Source: Asterias rubens (Eukaryota > Echinodermata > Asteroidea > Forcipulatida > Asteriidae). From it: 64,000 nt of DNA. Below the pieces are notes generated by a model. It saw nothing but the letters and a program-made list of their open reading frames with translations. It ran no database searches and was not told where the DNA came from. This document shows, piece by piece, positions 1 to 11,320 of this stretch; position 1 is the first letter of the stretch, and each line of letters opens with the position of its first letter. Both the position numbers and the translations under genes were made by a program. The stretch spans positions 5,010,554-5,074,553 of the forward strand of contig NC_047070.1 of the NCBI RefSeq assembly GCF_902459465.1. Direction: 5' to 3'.

Positions 1-307
1 CGCTAAAAATGTACAAACCCATCAAGGCTGTTGTTTGAGCCACGAGTAAGAGGTTGAAAGTAGAAAGACACGACCGTACTCACGACTTCGCTATACTGTT
101 CTCGCTGTACAATGTACTGTACATACAATGTATACGTTGTTCGTGTATGCACAGCGTGCAGACTGCCGAATCGTGCCGCACCGGGCTGAGCACACTACGC
201 CAACAGCCTTGAGTCAAGGCTAATTTCTTTCTAGTGCGTTTTGATCTTGATGAAATAGCGCCTTACAAATGTTAAATGTTATGTTATGTAAAATAAAGAT
301 CACTTAC

Positions 308-3300
308 TTTATTCTGTGGGCATCAGCTTTTGTGTACAGGCCTTTGACGTAATGCTCTTGTATTAAGGACCACCTGGTTGCACAGTAATCCTTCAAACAG
401 AAAAACATGAAGAAAGAAATCTCTGTAAATATTTAGAGTTTTGGGGGGTGGGGGGGGGGTGGGGACACACTTATATTTGAATTGATTCTGCAAAGCATCC
501 AATAAATACAATAAATAACCATATTGGACTTGTATATTACATTTTAGAGCGTCACTGCATTAGACTTGCCAAAATAAACAATGACACGTGATGCATGTTC
601 CACCAATCAAATGACAAGGATCTGTGTGTTTGGTAAACACTAAAATTATATTTACCTTTGCAGCTAATTCAAATTTGACATAATTGTACATCCCTCCGAT
701 GCGCAGCACATCTTCCATACAGTACCAATATTCGGAGAACCCGTAAAACTCACTATTTCGAAACTCAATTTCCGGCTGGAAGACGCCGTTAAATGAGCAT
801 GGCTGCTTGGCGCACGGACTGCTGAGATTGAGGAGGGGCACCAGGGAAGCCTGGCATTGTTTAAAGTCACCAGTTCCCTTTAGGTGGATGGTTTGGCTGT
901 TGTGGGATACCTGGTCTTGCATGTTGACTGGTAGACATGGGTCAGAAATCGCGGATTTTTCTTGGAGACCAGGGGAATTGGCAATGCTGGAAAGAAAAAA
1001 TAATAATCATAGTTTGGAAGGAACTCAAAACGATGATTGCTTTCCAATATAATTGTATCAATCTTCCGATCCATTAAGCTCCGCCCCATTGCGTATTGAC
1101 CAATCACAACCAATTGCGCAACCAAAAGTCCTACATTATAAAAGCCAATCAAATAACATATTCCCTCACCTTTTGTTAACGGGGAGCGAGGCATTAAGAA
1201 GAGCTTTCTCGTATCGAGTTCTGGCGGCGTTGCCCCCAAACCCAAGGAATGTAGTGACGTAAACCCTGTACACATGCTCAATTTTATGGACATCACAGCC
1301 GAGGTTGAACTCCGCCAGCATGCCCTTGGCAACATCCTCCTAGAATTAAAAGAAAGATAAAAAAGAGAGAAAAAAAAAAAGAGATTTGATTAATGTGATA
1401 ATTCCTGAAAAGTGGATTTTAGGTCAGGGGCAGATTTCACAAAGAGCTAAGATTGATCTTAGAATTTGGGGTCACAAAATCAAGCATATTAATGCACTCA
1501 ACTTCGTGTGACTAGGGTGTTTTTTTTTTCATTGTTATCTCGCAACTTCGACGACCGATTGAGCTCAAACTTTCACAGGTTTGTTATTTTATGCATATGT
1601 TGAGATACACCAAGTGAGAGGACTGGTCTTTGACGATTACCAATAGTGTCCAGTGTCTTTAAAATTCAGGAGGTTTACAAGACTCTGTTCATCACTAGAA
1701 ATACAACACTACAGGTTTTGGGCACAATGTGGACTATTTCTTCCTCCCTCTCCTTTGATGACTGTTTTAACTTCTTTCAAAAAAACAATTTGAAGGCTCA
1801 AAGAGGTTTGAGAAAAATACTAAAATCAGAAAAAAATCAAGAGAACTCATGGGCCTGAAAAATATATAATTAAAGGCACTGGACACCTTCGGTATTTGTC
1901 AAAGACCAGTATTCTCACTTGGTGTATTCAAACATGGGAATAAAATAACCAATCATGAAAATTTGGGTCAATTTGGTCATTGAAGTTGCAAGAGAATAAT
2001 GAAAGAAGAAACAAACTTGTTGCATTACCTTTGTGTGCTTTCAGACATATAATAAAAGACTTCAGCTGAGGTTTTTTATTATTTGAGTGAGAATTTACCT
2101 CTTTCTCAAAATTTATGTCACTTCATAGAGAGCCGTTTCTCACAATGTTTTATACTATCAAGAGATCTCCATTGCTCGTTACCAAATAAGTATTTAGGCC
2201 AACAATTTTAAGCACCGTTTTCTGCTTAAGCAGCTCTATGAAATTGGGCCTGGATCACAGACAAACGTGTTCAATTTTGCTAACATGTTCAAGTTGTATG
2301 TTTAATGGTTCGTACAAACTGTACTACTTGTGCAATTTGGCGTAATGATGACGCAATGATGGAATGTTTGTCTACCAGCCAAAGTTTTGTGCAAAAGTGA
2401 CATCATTAGTGCGGTCCAAAGCAAGTCATAAAAGGCAGGTTAGCACAAATGCCAATGTTCCTAAACAGGCCAGGATAGCAGGCACAAACATGATGCAGCA
2501 AAAATGTTAGAAGCTAGTTTGATAAAGAGCATAGACAATGGGAGACTTTCGGGGACTCTAGGATGCAGCAGATTTGCCAGGCAAATTTAATTTCTTTACG
2601 GTAATGTGCGCATGCTCAGGACTATGTGAGCAATGGAGATTTGCATGGTAAGTCTGCTGCCACCTAGCATTCAAAAGTCTTACATTAACAGCTCTGATGT
2701 CACCAAGCTCACAGTCCATTCTATGTAGCTATGATGGTGATTTGTTAGGGTGTTCAGCAGAGTGTGGGTTCGAGTCTCGAGCAAGACACTTAACTATAAT
2801 TGCTTCACTCCACTCGGGGGTAAATGGGTACCTGTGAGGTCAGAGATGGTTCTACTTGTGATTGATTTAGCTGAGAGGCACGTAAATCCGGTGGTCGTTG
2901 GTTCGAATCCCACTCTAGTCAATTCTTTGTTCAACCCCCAAAATCAAGCACATATTTATTGTACAGGCTGTATACTCTCCAGGGAGCCGAAATGGTTTTA
3001 GGAATGAATTAAGGCCCGGTGACGAGGGGTAACAATGTTAGAAGCGCTTTGAGAGGCTCTTCAGGTGTGAAAAGCACTATATAAAAACTAATTATTATGA
3101 ACAGAGACTGCTGGATAGCTTTGAGAAAGTTGCAATTCTAACAATAGCTGGTTTTAATCATAATAAGGTTACCAGCCATCAGAAAAGATTGTCACAGCAA
3201 AGGGTTTTGAGTTTAGTTAAGTATGCCAGATTCATGCTTTCAGCAAAAACTGAGTCTTCAGATATAAAATAACCTCTGGGCCTGGCTTGTTGAAGCTTAC

Positions 3301-6300
3301 GGTGTGAGGGACCTCAAATGCGATCTGCGCCGAGCCCCCGCCCATGTCCAGGATACCAACGGTGCGCTTACGCAGGACGCTTATCGGTCCGCTCTCTCCC
3401 GTCACATCCACCTCGACCATCGGATCACCTGTGAAATAAAATGAAGGAAAGATTCGTTAATGAGATTTGAATTGGTTATTTCACTTTGGATGGCGCTCAA
3501 AAATTTTCCGCAAAGGTTATTTAAAAAAAATATATATATATCAGGACAATGGTCTTGAATCATGGGTTACACAATAATCCTCGAAAAAAAAAAGATCTTA
3601 CAGGACAAGTTTCCCTCTTTGTACAGGTGAACAAAATTTCCTTAATTTCAAAGTTCTAAGCATGCTCACATTTCCATGGATTTAATTTGTAAGTCTGCTG
3701 CCACCTAGAGACCCAAAAAGTCTCCCATTATTGTTAACATTTATTGAACACAAGATAACTTTCTGCTTACTGTCATCACCGTGGTCGAACCTGCCCAGGA
3801 CATAGTTGATTCCAATCCAGGCGTACACGCCCTCTTGTTTCCCACTAATCACTTCAACCTGAGGGTCTGAGAACAGGAACTTGTAATCTTTTGGAATGTC
3901 CGTCTTTAAATCTTGGAGGATGGCTTCTTGCTGGCTGTAAAAAAAAATTAATATGAAAATAGTTAAGTTAATTAATATTAGAGTGTCATTGCCGAGTGGT
4001 TAAGAGCATCAAATTCAAGTTCTGGTGCTAAGTCACTGGTGTCTTTGAGCAAGATACTTTACTATAATTGCTTCTCTCCAACCAGGGGTATAAATGGGTA
4101 CCTGCAAGGGTAGAGGTTGATATTGTGTATAAACAAGCCTTAACGCGCCACGACAACTTGGGGCTGTACACTCCCCAGGGAGCTGAAAAAGATTAAAGGG
4201 ATGTGATTGGCCGAATGACCAGGGTACTTGTGTAATGCACATTGAGACGTTATTGTGAAATGTGCTGTATAAGAATTTGTTATTGCTATTATTATTAATA
4301 CCTTAATGGAAGCATTCTCATCCCTGCTGTTGCTAAAATATAGAGCGGCGATTCTGGAAGCTTAGCTTTGGGAATGTGACTTGCAGCATAGTCTAGGAGG
4401 GGCTTAAGATATTCACTAGCTTCAGACGGGTTGTTTGCTAGCGTGGCAAGACCTGTAACCGATGAAAATATTAAAACACATGTAATGGAATAATAACAGT
4501 ATTGGAATAACTAGTACAGGCATGACAGGCATGCAACTGTAACTACACTGAAATAGAGAAATCTACAAAATCTCAATGTATTCATATAGTATTTTTCAAT
4601 TTTGAATGGTAACACTGAAAAAAAATCTAAAAAAATCAGCTGATCCGAGGAAAAGTTACATGCCTGCCAGTAGGGTTGGGACGTTTAACTTTTTATTTTT
4701 TTTAACCGTAAATAGAAAATAAAAAATCTGTTTCGAAATTTCTAAGAACCATTTGAGTTAGGAAAAAAGTGGGAACATTTTGGATACAAGAGATTTTTAA
4801 GCTATTCAAAAATAAATCACATTTTTTCAAATTTTTACCCCAAAAATTAAATCATGCCTGAAGTTTCTTATTGGATAAAGGAAACTGAAAGCAAAAAAAA
4901 AAATGATTAAACAAATCTAATATAAATAAATAACTATAAAGAGTTGTTATGATTGATTGACACCCCGGCTTCTATTGCTGTATTGTCTTAAATCTGAATA
5001 ATCCTCCAACATTTCTTTATAATGTAAATGCAGTCTACTAGTATTCGTTACATTTTGTTTGGTAGTCTGCCACACCTGTTGTTTATGCTGTTGTGACTGT
5101 GAAGAGTTGGTGAAGTGCAATTGCCCAGTGTTTTTATTTTGTTTTCAATCCTGATCGATATTTGTACATCTGCTCCACAAGTGGGCTAATTGGATTTGGC
5201 AGACTGCATACAGAATTGGTAAGAAACAAAAGTCATGGAGATCACAGATTTACATACGGTCTAATGATGATGATAGTTCAAAATACCCTTGAAATATTTA
5301 CGTCTGAAATGTCATATTTGAGAAATAAATAATCTAACTTCGCTTTTTGAGTTTATCGCTCAGTGAGCATTTTATTCATTTTTATTTTGGCATCAATGCA
5401 ATGCAAAAATTTGTTATCAGTTTTAGACTATTCTCTCGTAACCCAGATGGCCAATTGATCTCAAACTTCTACAGGTTTGTCATTTTATGTACATGTAAAT
5501 GGTGGATCACATAAAGTGCTTACACTACCAGCAACTGTTTTGTCAGTAAAAACCAATTAAGTAATGTTCATTTAATTGGTTTTTAAACTGGAGTCAAACT
5601 AGTCTTTGGCTATTGTTAATTTTTTTAATGTAGTCGCGGATAGGCCTATATCGCAACACAAACTACCGAAGAAGCTGTATCACACAAACATCTGGCTCAA
5701 AACATCAGGGCAAAATTTAATGACTCTGTATTACTAAGCATTTCTCGGCTTACCTGGTTTTATTTTCATCACCACCGGCTTTCGATGTGAGTCTCTCATC
5801 TGATGGATCTTGAGTAGTTTATTTGTATCACCGATATGCCTTGGCCAAAAGTACACATAAACCCTCGTCCCACTGCTCCCGGCATCCACTACGACCCCAT
5901 AATATAGATTTTTGTCCTTGATATCGGTGACCTCTAGTAGTTCATATTTATTAATAAGTTCATTTAAGGGGTCATCTAGGATTTGGGTCATTCGAAACTC
6001 GAGGTAGACAATGAGGATCAGACCCATGCAGGCTAGGCCGATAATCAGACAAGCGATGTAGCGGGAAAATTTGGCATTTAGACGAAGGTTGATGTGCCAT
6101 GATGCCGGTAGATGCAGGCAGAGTGCATTCCATCTAAAATGTTTTCAAAAGAAATCAAACAATCATGACACAAAAACAGATTTTGCATAATTGGTTTTGC
6201 GTGAAACCATTCCTACACAATTGGCCAATCGCGCAAAACCATTCCTGCATAATCAGCCGATCCGGCAAAGCCATTCCTGCATGATGAAATGAACGCGCAA

Positions 6301-6831
6301 AAAAACATACCTGCACGATCGGTCGATCGCGCAAAAAAACTTGATCCGACGTTTGCGCAAAGATGTTCGTTGCCCGATCGACCGATTGTTGCGCGATCGA
6401 CCGATTGCTGCGCGTACAACAGATCTTTCACTTGCACAGCGCCATCGGTTGATTATATCATACAGATTGACCAATCGCGCCAAACATCCTCAGTGTTAAA
6501 TATTTTGTTTTTAAGGAGGAATTTTTTACATCAAATTCTGAAATTTAAAAGAAAACCTTACCAAGCAAGTACTTTAGTTTTTCACGTTTATGCCAAACCA
6601 AACATCCACATATTTTCGAACATAATAATATCCCAAAGTATGTCTATAATTCGACGTGCAGGCAACACACCTCCCTGCTCCCTGCCCCCTCCCCTCATAC
6701 CCCCCCCCCCCCCCCCATCCGAACATGGAGTAAAATTTCCTCCATCATGATACGGACACCTGCCTCCTGACGCTTAACACACAAATATAATCAAAACATA
6801 TGCTTCTCTAGTCTTAATCTTACCTAGCCAT
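308..6831 (-). CDS. ENTPD4/7: ENTPD4/7-type ectonucleoside triphosphate diphosphohydrolase, C-terminus off window
   Basis: GDA1/CD39-family apyrase of the ENTPD4/ENTPD7 clade, which hydrolyses nucleoside tri- and diphosphates in the Golgi/lysosome lumen. Coding exons (minus): 6831-6824, 6133-5754, 4452-4302, 3934-3771, 3428-3274, 1339-1170, 986-656, 390-308; phases agree at every junction. About 480 residues are visible; family members are about 600, so the last C-terminal exon(s), with the second membrane segment, lie left of base 1. Seen: N-terminal membrane segment about residues 28-47; apyrase conserved regions ACR1 VVDAGSSGTRVYVYFW (about 83-98), ACR2 YILATAGMRMLP, ACR3 GKQEGVYAW (catalytic Glu), ACR4 GILDMGGGSAQIA, ACR5 FYGFSEYWYC. 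The start is an 8-nt coding exon giving Met-Ala-Arg, like vertebrate ENTPD7. It is head-to-head with BNIP1. A single pre-duplication ENTPD4/7 gene is likely, so I do not choose between the two names. Confidence 0.93.
441..466 (+). repeat. G-rich tract
   Basis: Runs of 6, 9 and 4 or more G separated by single T; potential G-quadruplex on the plus strand. Similar C or G runs at 6699-6716, 13313-13323, 21818-21833, 45477-45488 and 59437-59448. Confidence 0.8.
1498..1662 (-). repeat. Family A element, partial
   Basis: Carries the terminal part only, ending in ACCAATAGTGTCCAGTGTCT. In an ENTPD intron. Confidence 0.75.
1871..2210 (+). repeat. Family A element, diverged and 3'-truncated
   Basis: Begins TTAAAGGCACTGGACACCTT and shares internal blocks (GAGCCGTTTCTCACAATG, TTATACTATCAA) with other copies, but runs into family E end sequence (AAGCAGCTCTATGAAATTGG) at about 2212-2252. 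Confidence 0.7.
2533..2692. repeat. Family G fold-back element
   Basis: AATGGGAGACTTTC at the left and AAAAGTCTTACATT at the right; includes GTAAGTCTGCTGCCACCTAG. Other copies: 3655-3730 (half), 19968-20122, 56398-56590. In an ENTPD intron. Confidence 0.7.
2738..3100 (+). repeat. tRNA-derived SINE, type 1 tail
   Basis: Contains the GCAAGACACTTAACTATAAT and GGGTACCTGTGAGG type 1 body and the CACTATATAAAAACTA 3' end. A second tRNA-like box B (GGTTCGAATCC, about 2901) has been inserted. In an ENTPD intron. Confidence 0.7.
3980..4300 (+). repeat. tRNA-derived SINE, type 1 tail
   Basis: Begins GTCATTGCCGAGTGGTTAAG (box A of a Leu/Ser-type tRNA), then AATGGGTACCTGCAAGGG and ends in ATTATTATTA. 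Box B has been lost. Confidence 0.75.
5207..5578 (+). repeat. Family B element
   Basis: Shares ACAGAATTGG, GATCACAGATTTACATA, TTTATCGCTCAGTGAGC and CAAACTTCTACAGGTTTGTC with the copies at 18890-19170, 29120-29485 and 49978-50290. In an ENTPD intron. Confidence 0.75.
6228..6485. repeat. CpG-rich fold-back region in ENTPD intron 1
   Basis: CGATCGACCGATTGTTGCGC and CGATCGACCGATTGCTGCGC are direct neighbours, and GATCGGTCGATCGCGCAAA upstream is their inverse. CGATCG and GCGC density is far above the surrounding AT-rich DNA. Confidence 0.75.
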
Positions 6832-7533
6832 ATGATATTCAAATTGTTGATCCAATGGAGTTCAAACATCTAGCAAAAGACAGCAAATTGAAACAGAAAA
6901 TAAATTCATTTCGATGGGTTTCTTTTCGCCATTCCAACTCGCCGACGTGTGGATGACTACGTGTGTGAAAAATGAAAAAAATTGTGACATGCATATTCGT
7001 CTGGTACACGAACACTTGCCATCCTAATACACATGGTATGGTAAAGAGAGCCAGACTATTTTGGAGAATGTCTGCACTTTTCAAAACAAAAAAGTTAATG
7101 ACACGTGTCAATCAAGAGACTCGCGACATAGAGCCGGGTGTATAATTTGAGAAAAAGAGGAACAATTAATTACAATAAAAGGTTTTAATGTGTTTTAATA
7201 ATTTAAACAAACAAATATCTCAGATCACTTTTGCTGATTGATTTGTTTTTGGGAGATTAGGATTGACCACAAGTTGACACTATTTTCTGTTGGTGTTTTA
7301 CCAATACTTCGTCATCGAGCGTCAAGTAGGTTGGTTTCTCGTTTGACGGTCTTTGTTCAGTAAAGTATAGATGTGGAGGTGCATGGTCAGTGCATAGAGT
7401 AAGGACAGCAGTGGTGCAGACTTTGGTAAGTCAATGCGGTCGTTGACATAATTATATTTTTCGTGCTGGCATAAAATTTAGAGCTGAGCTCAATTTTAGG
7501 GTTAACGAACTTTTACACACGTAAACAAACAAA
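6832..7533. promoter_or_regulatory. Shared intergenic region between divergent ENTPD4/7 and BNIP1
   Basis: These 702 bp separate the two start codons, which point away from each other, so both promoters and 5' UTRs should lie here unless there are unseen 5' UTR exons. I see no clear TATA box or repeat element. Role inferred from layout only. Confidence 0.55.
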
Positions 7534-10500
7534 ATGGCGATCGGCAATAATGTGCAAGCTGGGAATGTTGCAAAGGAAATCATTGCAACTGACCTCCAAA
7601 TCAATGGCCTTGTCCAGGTGAGTATTACACTGAAATGCTGAACATGTAAAGAATGCCAGAATGCATTATTAAAATTGTCAAACTCAAACAATTTGTTTTG
7701 ATAAAAAGAATTGTCACTGTAAGGTAACTGTCACCACTCACAGTGTCAGTCATTGTCAGTCGTGGACATGCATGGTGATGGGATGAACTTGAATTTGATT
7801 CTTACTATGAAGGCATCATCTCTAGATCATGACATGAATGATGATCTCAGAATCAGATGATCATGATCATGATAGATTTGTGACCAAAAAAATGAAAATT
7901 AATGGATTTCAATGAAACGGAAACTACTGGAAAGCTCTTGAAGAGACCTTTCAAATGACACCAAGATCATCTTTCTAAGACCAACAAGACCAGTAGTAAT
8001 AAATAATAAGAAAGTTATGACATTTGTTGTGTCGCCAAATTAGCCTAATTAGCATCCAATGGACTTCCATTGAAAACAAGACACTAGCCCCTGAACTGAA
8101 GCTGCACTGCTAGCACTTGCAGCAGAATTACACCGCAAACTCATGGGGCATGTGGGCTGGGGCAGGATACTGTGGGCATGGATTAGGGACGAGGAATGTG
8201 TGATTTATGACATAGATAGAGTAGACATGAAATGTCCTTATAAATAATTGATTACCATTAATTTTAAAAGATAGGTGACATGTGAAATCTTGTTTGTTTT
8301 AAATGATTATTATTAATAACTTACTTATTTAAAGCCATTGGACCCTTTCGGTAAACAGTATTGTGCAAGGCCCACACTTCGTGTATCACAACTTCTATAT
8401 CAAATAACAAACCTGTGAAAATTTGGGCTTAATCGGTCATTGGAGTCGGGAGAAAATAACGGGAAAACCCACCCTTGTATCCGCGCATTTCGCTGTGTCA
8501 TGACATGTGTTTAAAATAAATCCGTAATTCTCGTTAACGAGAATTGATATTGTTTTACAGTTTTCTCAAAAAGTAAAGCATTTAATGGAATAATATTTCA
8601 AGAGAAGTATTTCACCACTACCTTCTGTAAACCCTGTAAGTTGTTTGTAAATCTGTGAACTTTTTTTTTCTTTTCTGTACCGAAAGGGTCCAATGGCTTT
8701 AACCAAAAAATAATATTTAGAAATAAAAAACACAAGTTCCTGTCGTGCCATCATCCTATTTTGATCCCTACATTTTTTAATTTCGGAAAAGTTTCCGTAT
8801 GGCGCCACCAATTTTTCATTCGACATGAAATAATATAGAATCTAATTTACCTCAATGAGATATCCCTTTTTGTAAAAATTTGTGAAAATTGGTGGCGCCA
8901 TAAAGAAAGTTATCTTTAAATTCCTCCATTTACCGGCGAGATCCACAGTGAACAGCAGTACCTCCATGACCTCTATTGTCCCCCCCCTCGCGTTGAGATG
9001 GTAGCAAGGTCCAATTTATTTGTGGAATTTGAATGTCGTTGACATCTTTTTATATGTTTGTCCTTCAGGATATCCGGAGTAATTGCCAGTCAGTTGATGA
9101 CATGAACAAAGTCAACCAGAAGATTAAAGAACAAATGAAGATTACACAGACAAGAATAAGTGTAAGATTTAAGCCTTGGCCCAGTTTCATAGAGCTGCTT
9201 AAAGACACTGGACACTATTGGTATTTGTCGAAGACCAGTATGCTCACTTTGTGTGTCTCAACATATGCACAAAATAACAAACCTGTGAAAATTTGAACTC
9301 AATTAGTCGTCGAAGTTGCGAGGTAATATTAAATGGAAGAAAAAACACCCTTGTCACAAGTTGTGTGCTTTCAGATGCTTGATTTCGGGACCTCAAACTC
9401 TAATTCTGAGGTCTCAAAATCAAATTTGTGGTAAATTGCTTTTTTCTCAAAAACTATGTACTTCAGAGGGAGACGTTTCTCACAATGTTTTATGCAGTCA
9501 AAATCTCTCCATTGCTAGTTATAAAGTAAGTTTTTATGCCAACAATTATTTTGAGTAATTACCAATAGTGTCCACTGTCTTTAAGCAAAAAAAAATTACT
9601 GCTGAGCTCAAACAAATTATGCTCCAAAATAGGATTACCAGCTAAAATAACACTTTATATGTACGACATGTTACTGTTATCCTGCTCAGCAAACAAATGT
9701 TAAGCAGTATTTTATGCCTGAGCAGCTCTATGAAATTGGACCCTAGTTCATGCTTCACACAGCAGCGATTGCGAAGTGGGGCAAAAAAATCTCTGGTCCA
9801 GAAGACATTTTGAGATACTGGTCCAGTGGTCTTGTGTATTTTCCTCCAAATTTTAAGCCCTTATCTAGATAAAACAAAATTAAACTTTTTACTTGCAGGA
9901 TTTGGAACGAATAGCCAATGAACAAGACAAGGAAACAGACAGATTAGAGATTCTGAAAGAAGTGGAAAGCTTCCGTAAGCAGTTGTCAAGGTAACACTCC
10001 AACAAAGGCAATGATCTGAGGCCGGTTTATTGTCGGTTGCACTATGGTCGCGCGATGGAAATCTTAGCGCGCTCAGCGATGACTATAAACTGTGGTTTTT
10101 GGACCGGCCTATATACAGACCAATCCTAAGCTGTACACCAATGTCGACTCTAGTCACCCACCTGAACTTGCTGAAAGATGAAACTTTAATGGAATGAATG
10201 GAATTAAAAGAATTGTTTGATTTTGTATACTTTTTTTTGATTTAGCACACAGACATCCATAAGGAAAGCCAACTTGTCTTGCAAGATGGCAATTGACCGT
10301 AGTGAACGAGAAAGTTTGTTTCACGGAAGTGCGGATCCAGATTTACGCAAAAGGTAAAACAAAAAGTATTTCTGGAAAACTTAAAGTGAAGGGCTTTTCA
10401 GGTTGCATCTTCTGAACTGTGGACATAATTCCCCCCCCCCAAAAAAAATAATGTCAAAGAAAACTCCTCCCTAGAACAGCGCAATCTATTCTTACAACAG

Positions 10501-11320
10501 GGCTCAATTTCATAGAGCTGCTAATAACCAGAAAATATTGCTTAACACTTTTCTGCTGAGCAGAAATGAGCAGAGCAGGATACCCAATTGAGACCAAATT
10601 GAACTTGAATTTTCATGGGTTTGTTATTTTATGCATAAGTTGGGATACACCAGTGAGAATACTGGTCATTGACAATTACCAAACGTGTCCACCAGTGCCT
10701 TTAAATCTCACTCTAGTCAACTTTCTTCAACCCCTAATTAATTGATAAAATTGTGGAATTTTTTTCCTTTCTTGCAGATTAAATAAAGAGAACCTGGCTA
10801 AGACAGCGACTAGCATCACTGATAACCTGATGTCATTGAACAGAATGATGGCTGCTAATGTAGCACAGAGTGGGCTCTCAAATCAAGTTCTAGGTAAAGT
10901 TCAAGCCCTTCAAACATCTATTTATCTATTTTCTGGACCTCGTTTCAGTGAGCCCACAATCAAGACTATCATGTCTGCAAATAGGAAAAGCGCAGGGGAA
11001 AGGGACATTTAAATACCCAACTCCCTTAAAAACTTTTTTTCAAGCAGTCTCTAAAACTTCAGGGAAATTCAAACACTGTTTATATGCGAAATGTACTACA
11101 GTTGAAACATAAGTTTGTGTGATTTCTTGCAGTTAAGTCTTCAGCAACTATCTCCGACACCCACGAGGAGTTTAAAGGCATGGGAGGAGTGATCCAGACC
11201 AGTCGAAGTTTGCTGACCAAATACAACCGACGAGAGCTGACAGACAGGCTTCTTATATTCCTTGCAGTTGCCCTTTTCCTTGCAACGGTGCTGTACATAC
11301 TCAAGAAGCGAATATTTTGA
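7534..11320 (+). CDS. BNIP1: BNIP1/SEC20 SNARE protein
   Basis: Q-SNARE of the ER (Sec20) that acts with syntaxin-18, USE1 and SEC22B in Golgi-to-ER retrograde fusion; in vertebrates it also has a BH3-like motif. Six coding exons: 7534-7617, 9069-9161, 9899-9990, 10246-10353, 10778-10893, 11133-11320; total 681 nt, 226 aa, close to the human length of about 228. Seen: helical N-terminal half, SNARE-type helix in exons 5-6 (MSLNRMMAANVAQSGLSNQ; SATISDTHEEFKGMGGVIQT), and a C-terminal tail anchor (LLIFLAVALFLATVLYILKK, about residues 204-223), matching a type II ER tail-anchored SNARE. ATG at 7534 is the only upstream Met in frame with exon 2. Introns hold small inverted-repeat elements. Function is from the family; assignment is secure. 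Confidence 0.95.
8333..8702. repeat. Family I element with TTAA ends
   Basis: Inverted termini AAAGCCATTGGACCCTTTCG and CGAAAGGGTCCAATGGCTTT, each flanked by TTAA. About 370 bp, non-coding. In BNIP1 intron 1. Confidence 0.82.
8765..8912. repeat. Family J palindromic repeat
   Basis: AAAAGTTTCCGTATGGCGCC at the left mirrors GGTGGCGCCATAAAGAAAGT at the right. A second copy is at 61727-61857. Confidence 0.75.
9177..9745. repeat. Family E element split by family A
   Basis: Termini CAGTTTCATAGAGCTGCTT and GAGCAGCTCTATGAAATTGG are inverted copies. The family A element at 9203-9587 interrupts it. Starts 15 bases past the BNIP1 exon 2 donor. Confidence 0.8.
9203..9587 (+). repeat. Family A TTAA element, inserted in a family E element
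   Basis: Full-length copy of the most common short element here. It begins TTAAAGACACTGGACACTAT and ends ATAGTGTCCACTGTCTTTAA, so about 25 bp of inverted termini. It has no coding capacity. It lies inside a family E element and is flanked by TTAA on both sides. In BNIP1 intron 2. Confidence 0.85.
10585..10705 (-). repeat. Family A element, partial
   Basis: One arm only, joined to a truncated family E element (about 10499-10590). In BNIP1 intron 4. Confidence 0.65.

Noticed and set aside
2880-2930. tRNA gene (GGTTCGAATCC box B)
   Set aside because: No matching acceptor stem or complete cloverleaf; part of SINE-derived sequence.
6289-6750. 153-codon reading frame in ENTPD intron 1
   Set aside because: Produced by the CpG-rich repeats and a poly-C run; no recognisable domain.
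8566-8826. 86-codon minus-strand frame upstream of BNIP1 exon 2
   Set aside because: Spans family I and family J elements; non-coding repeat.
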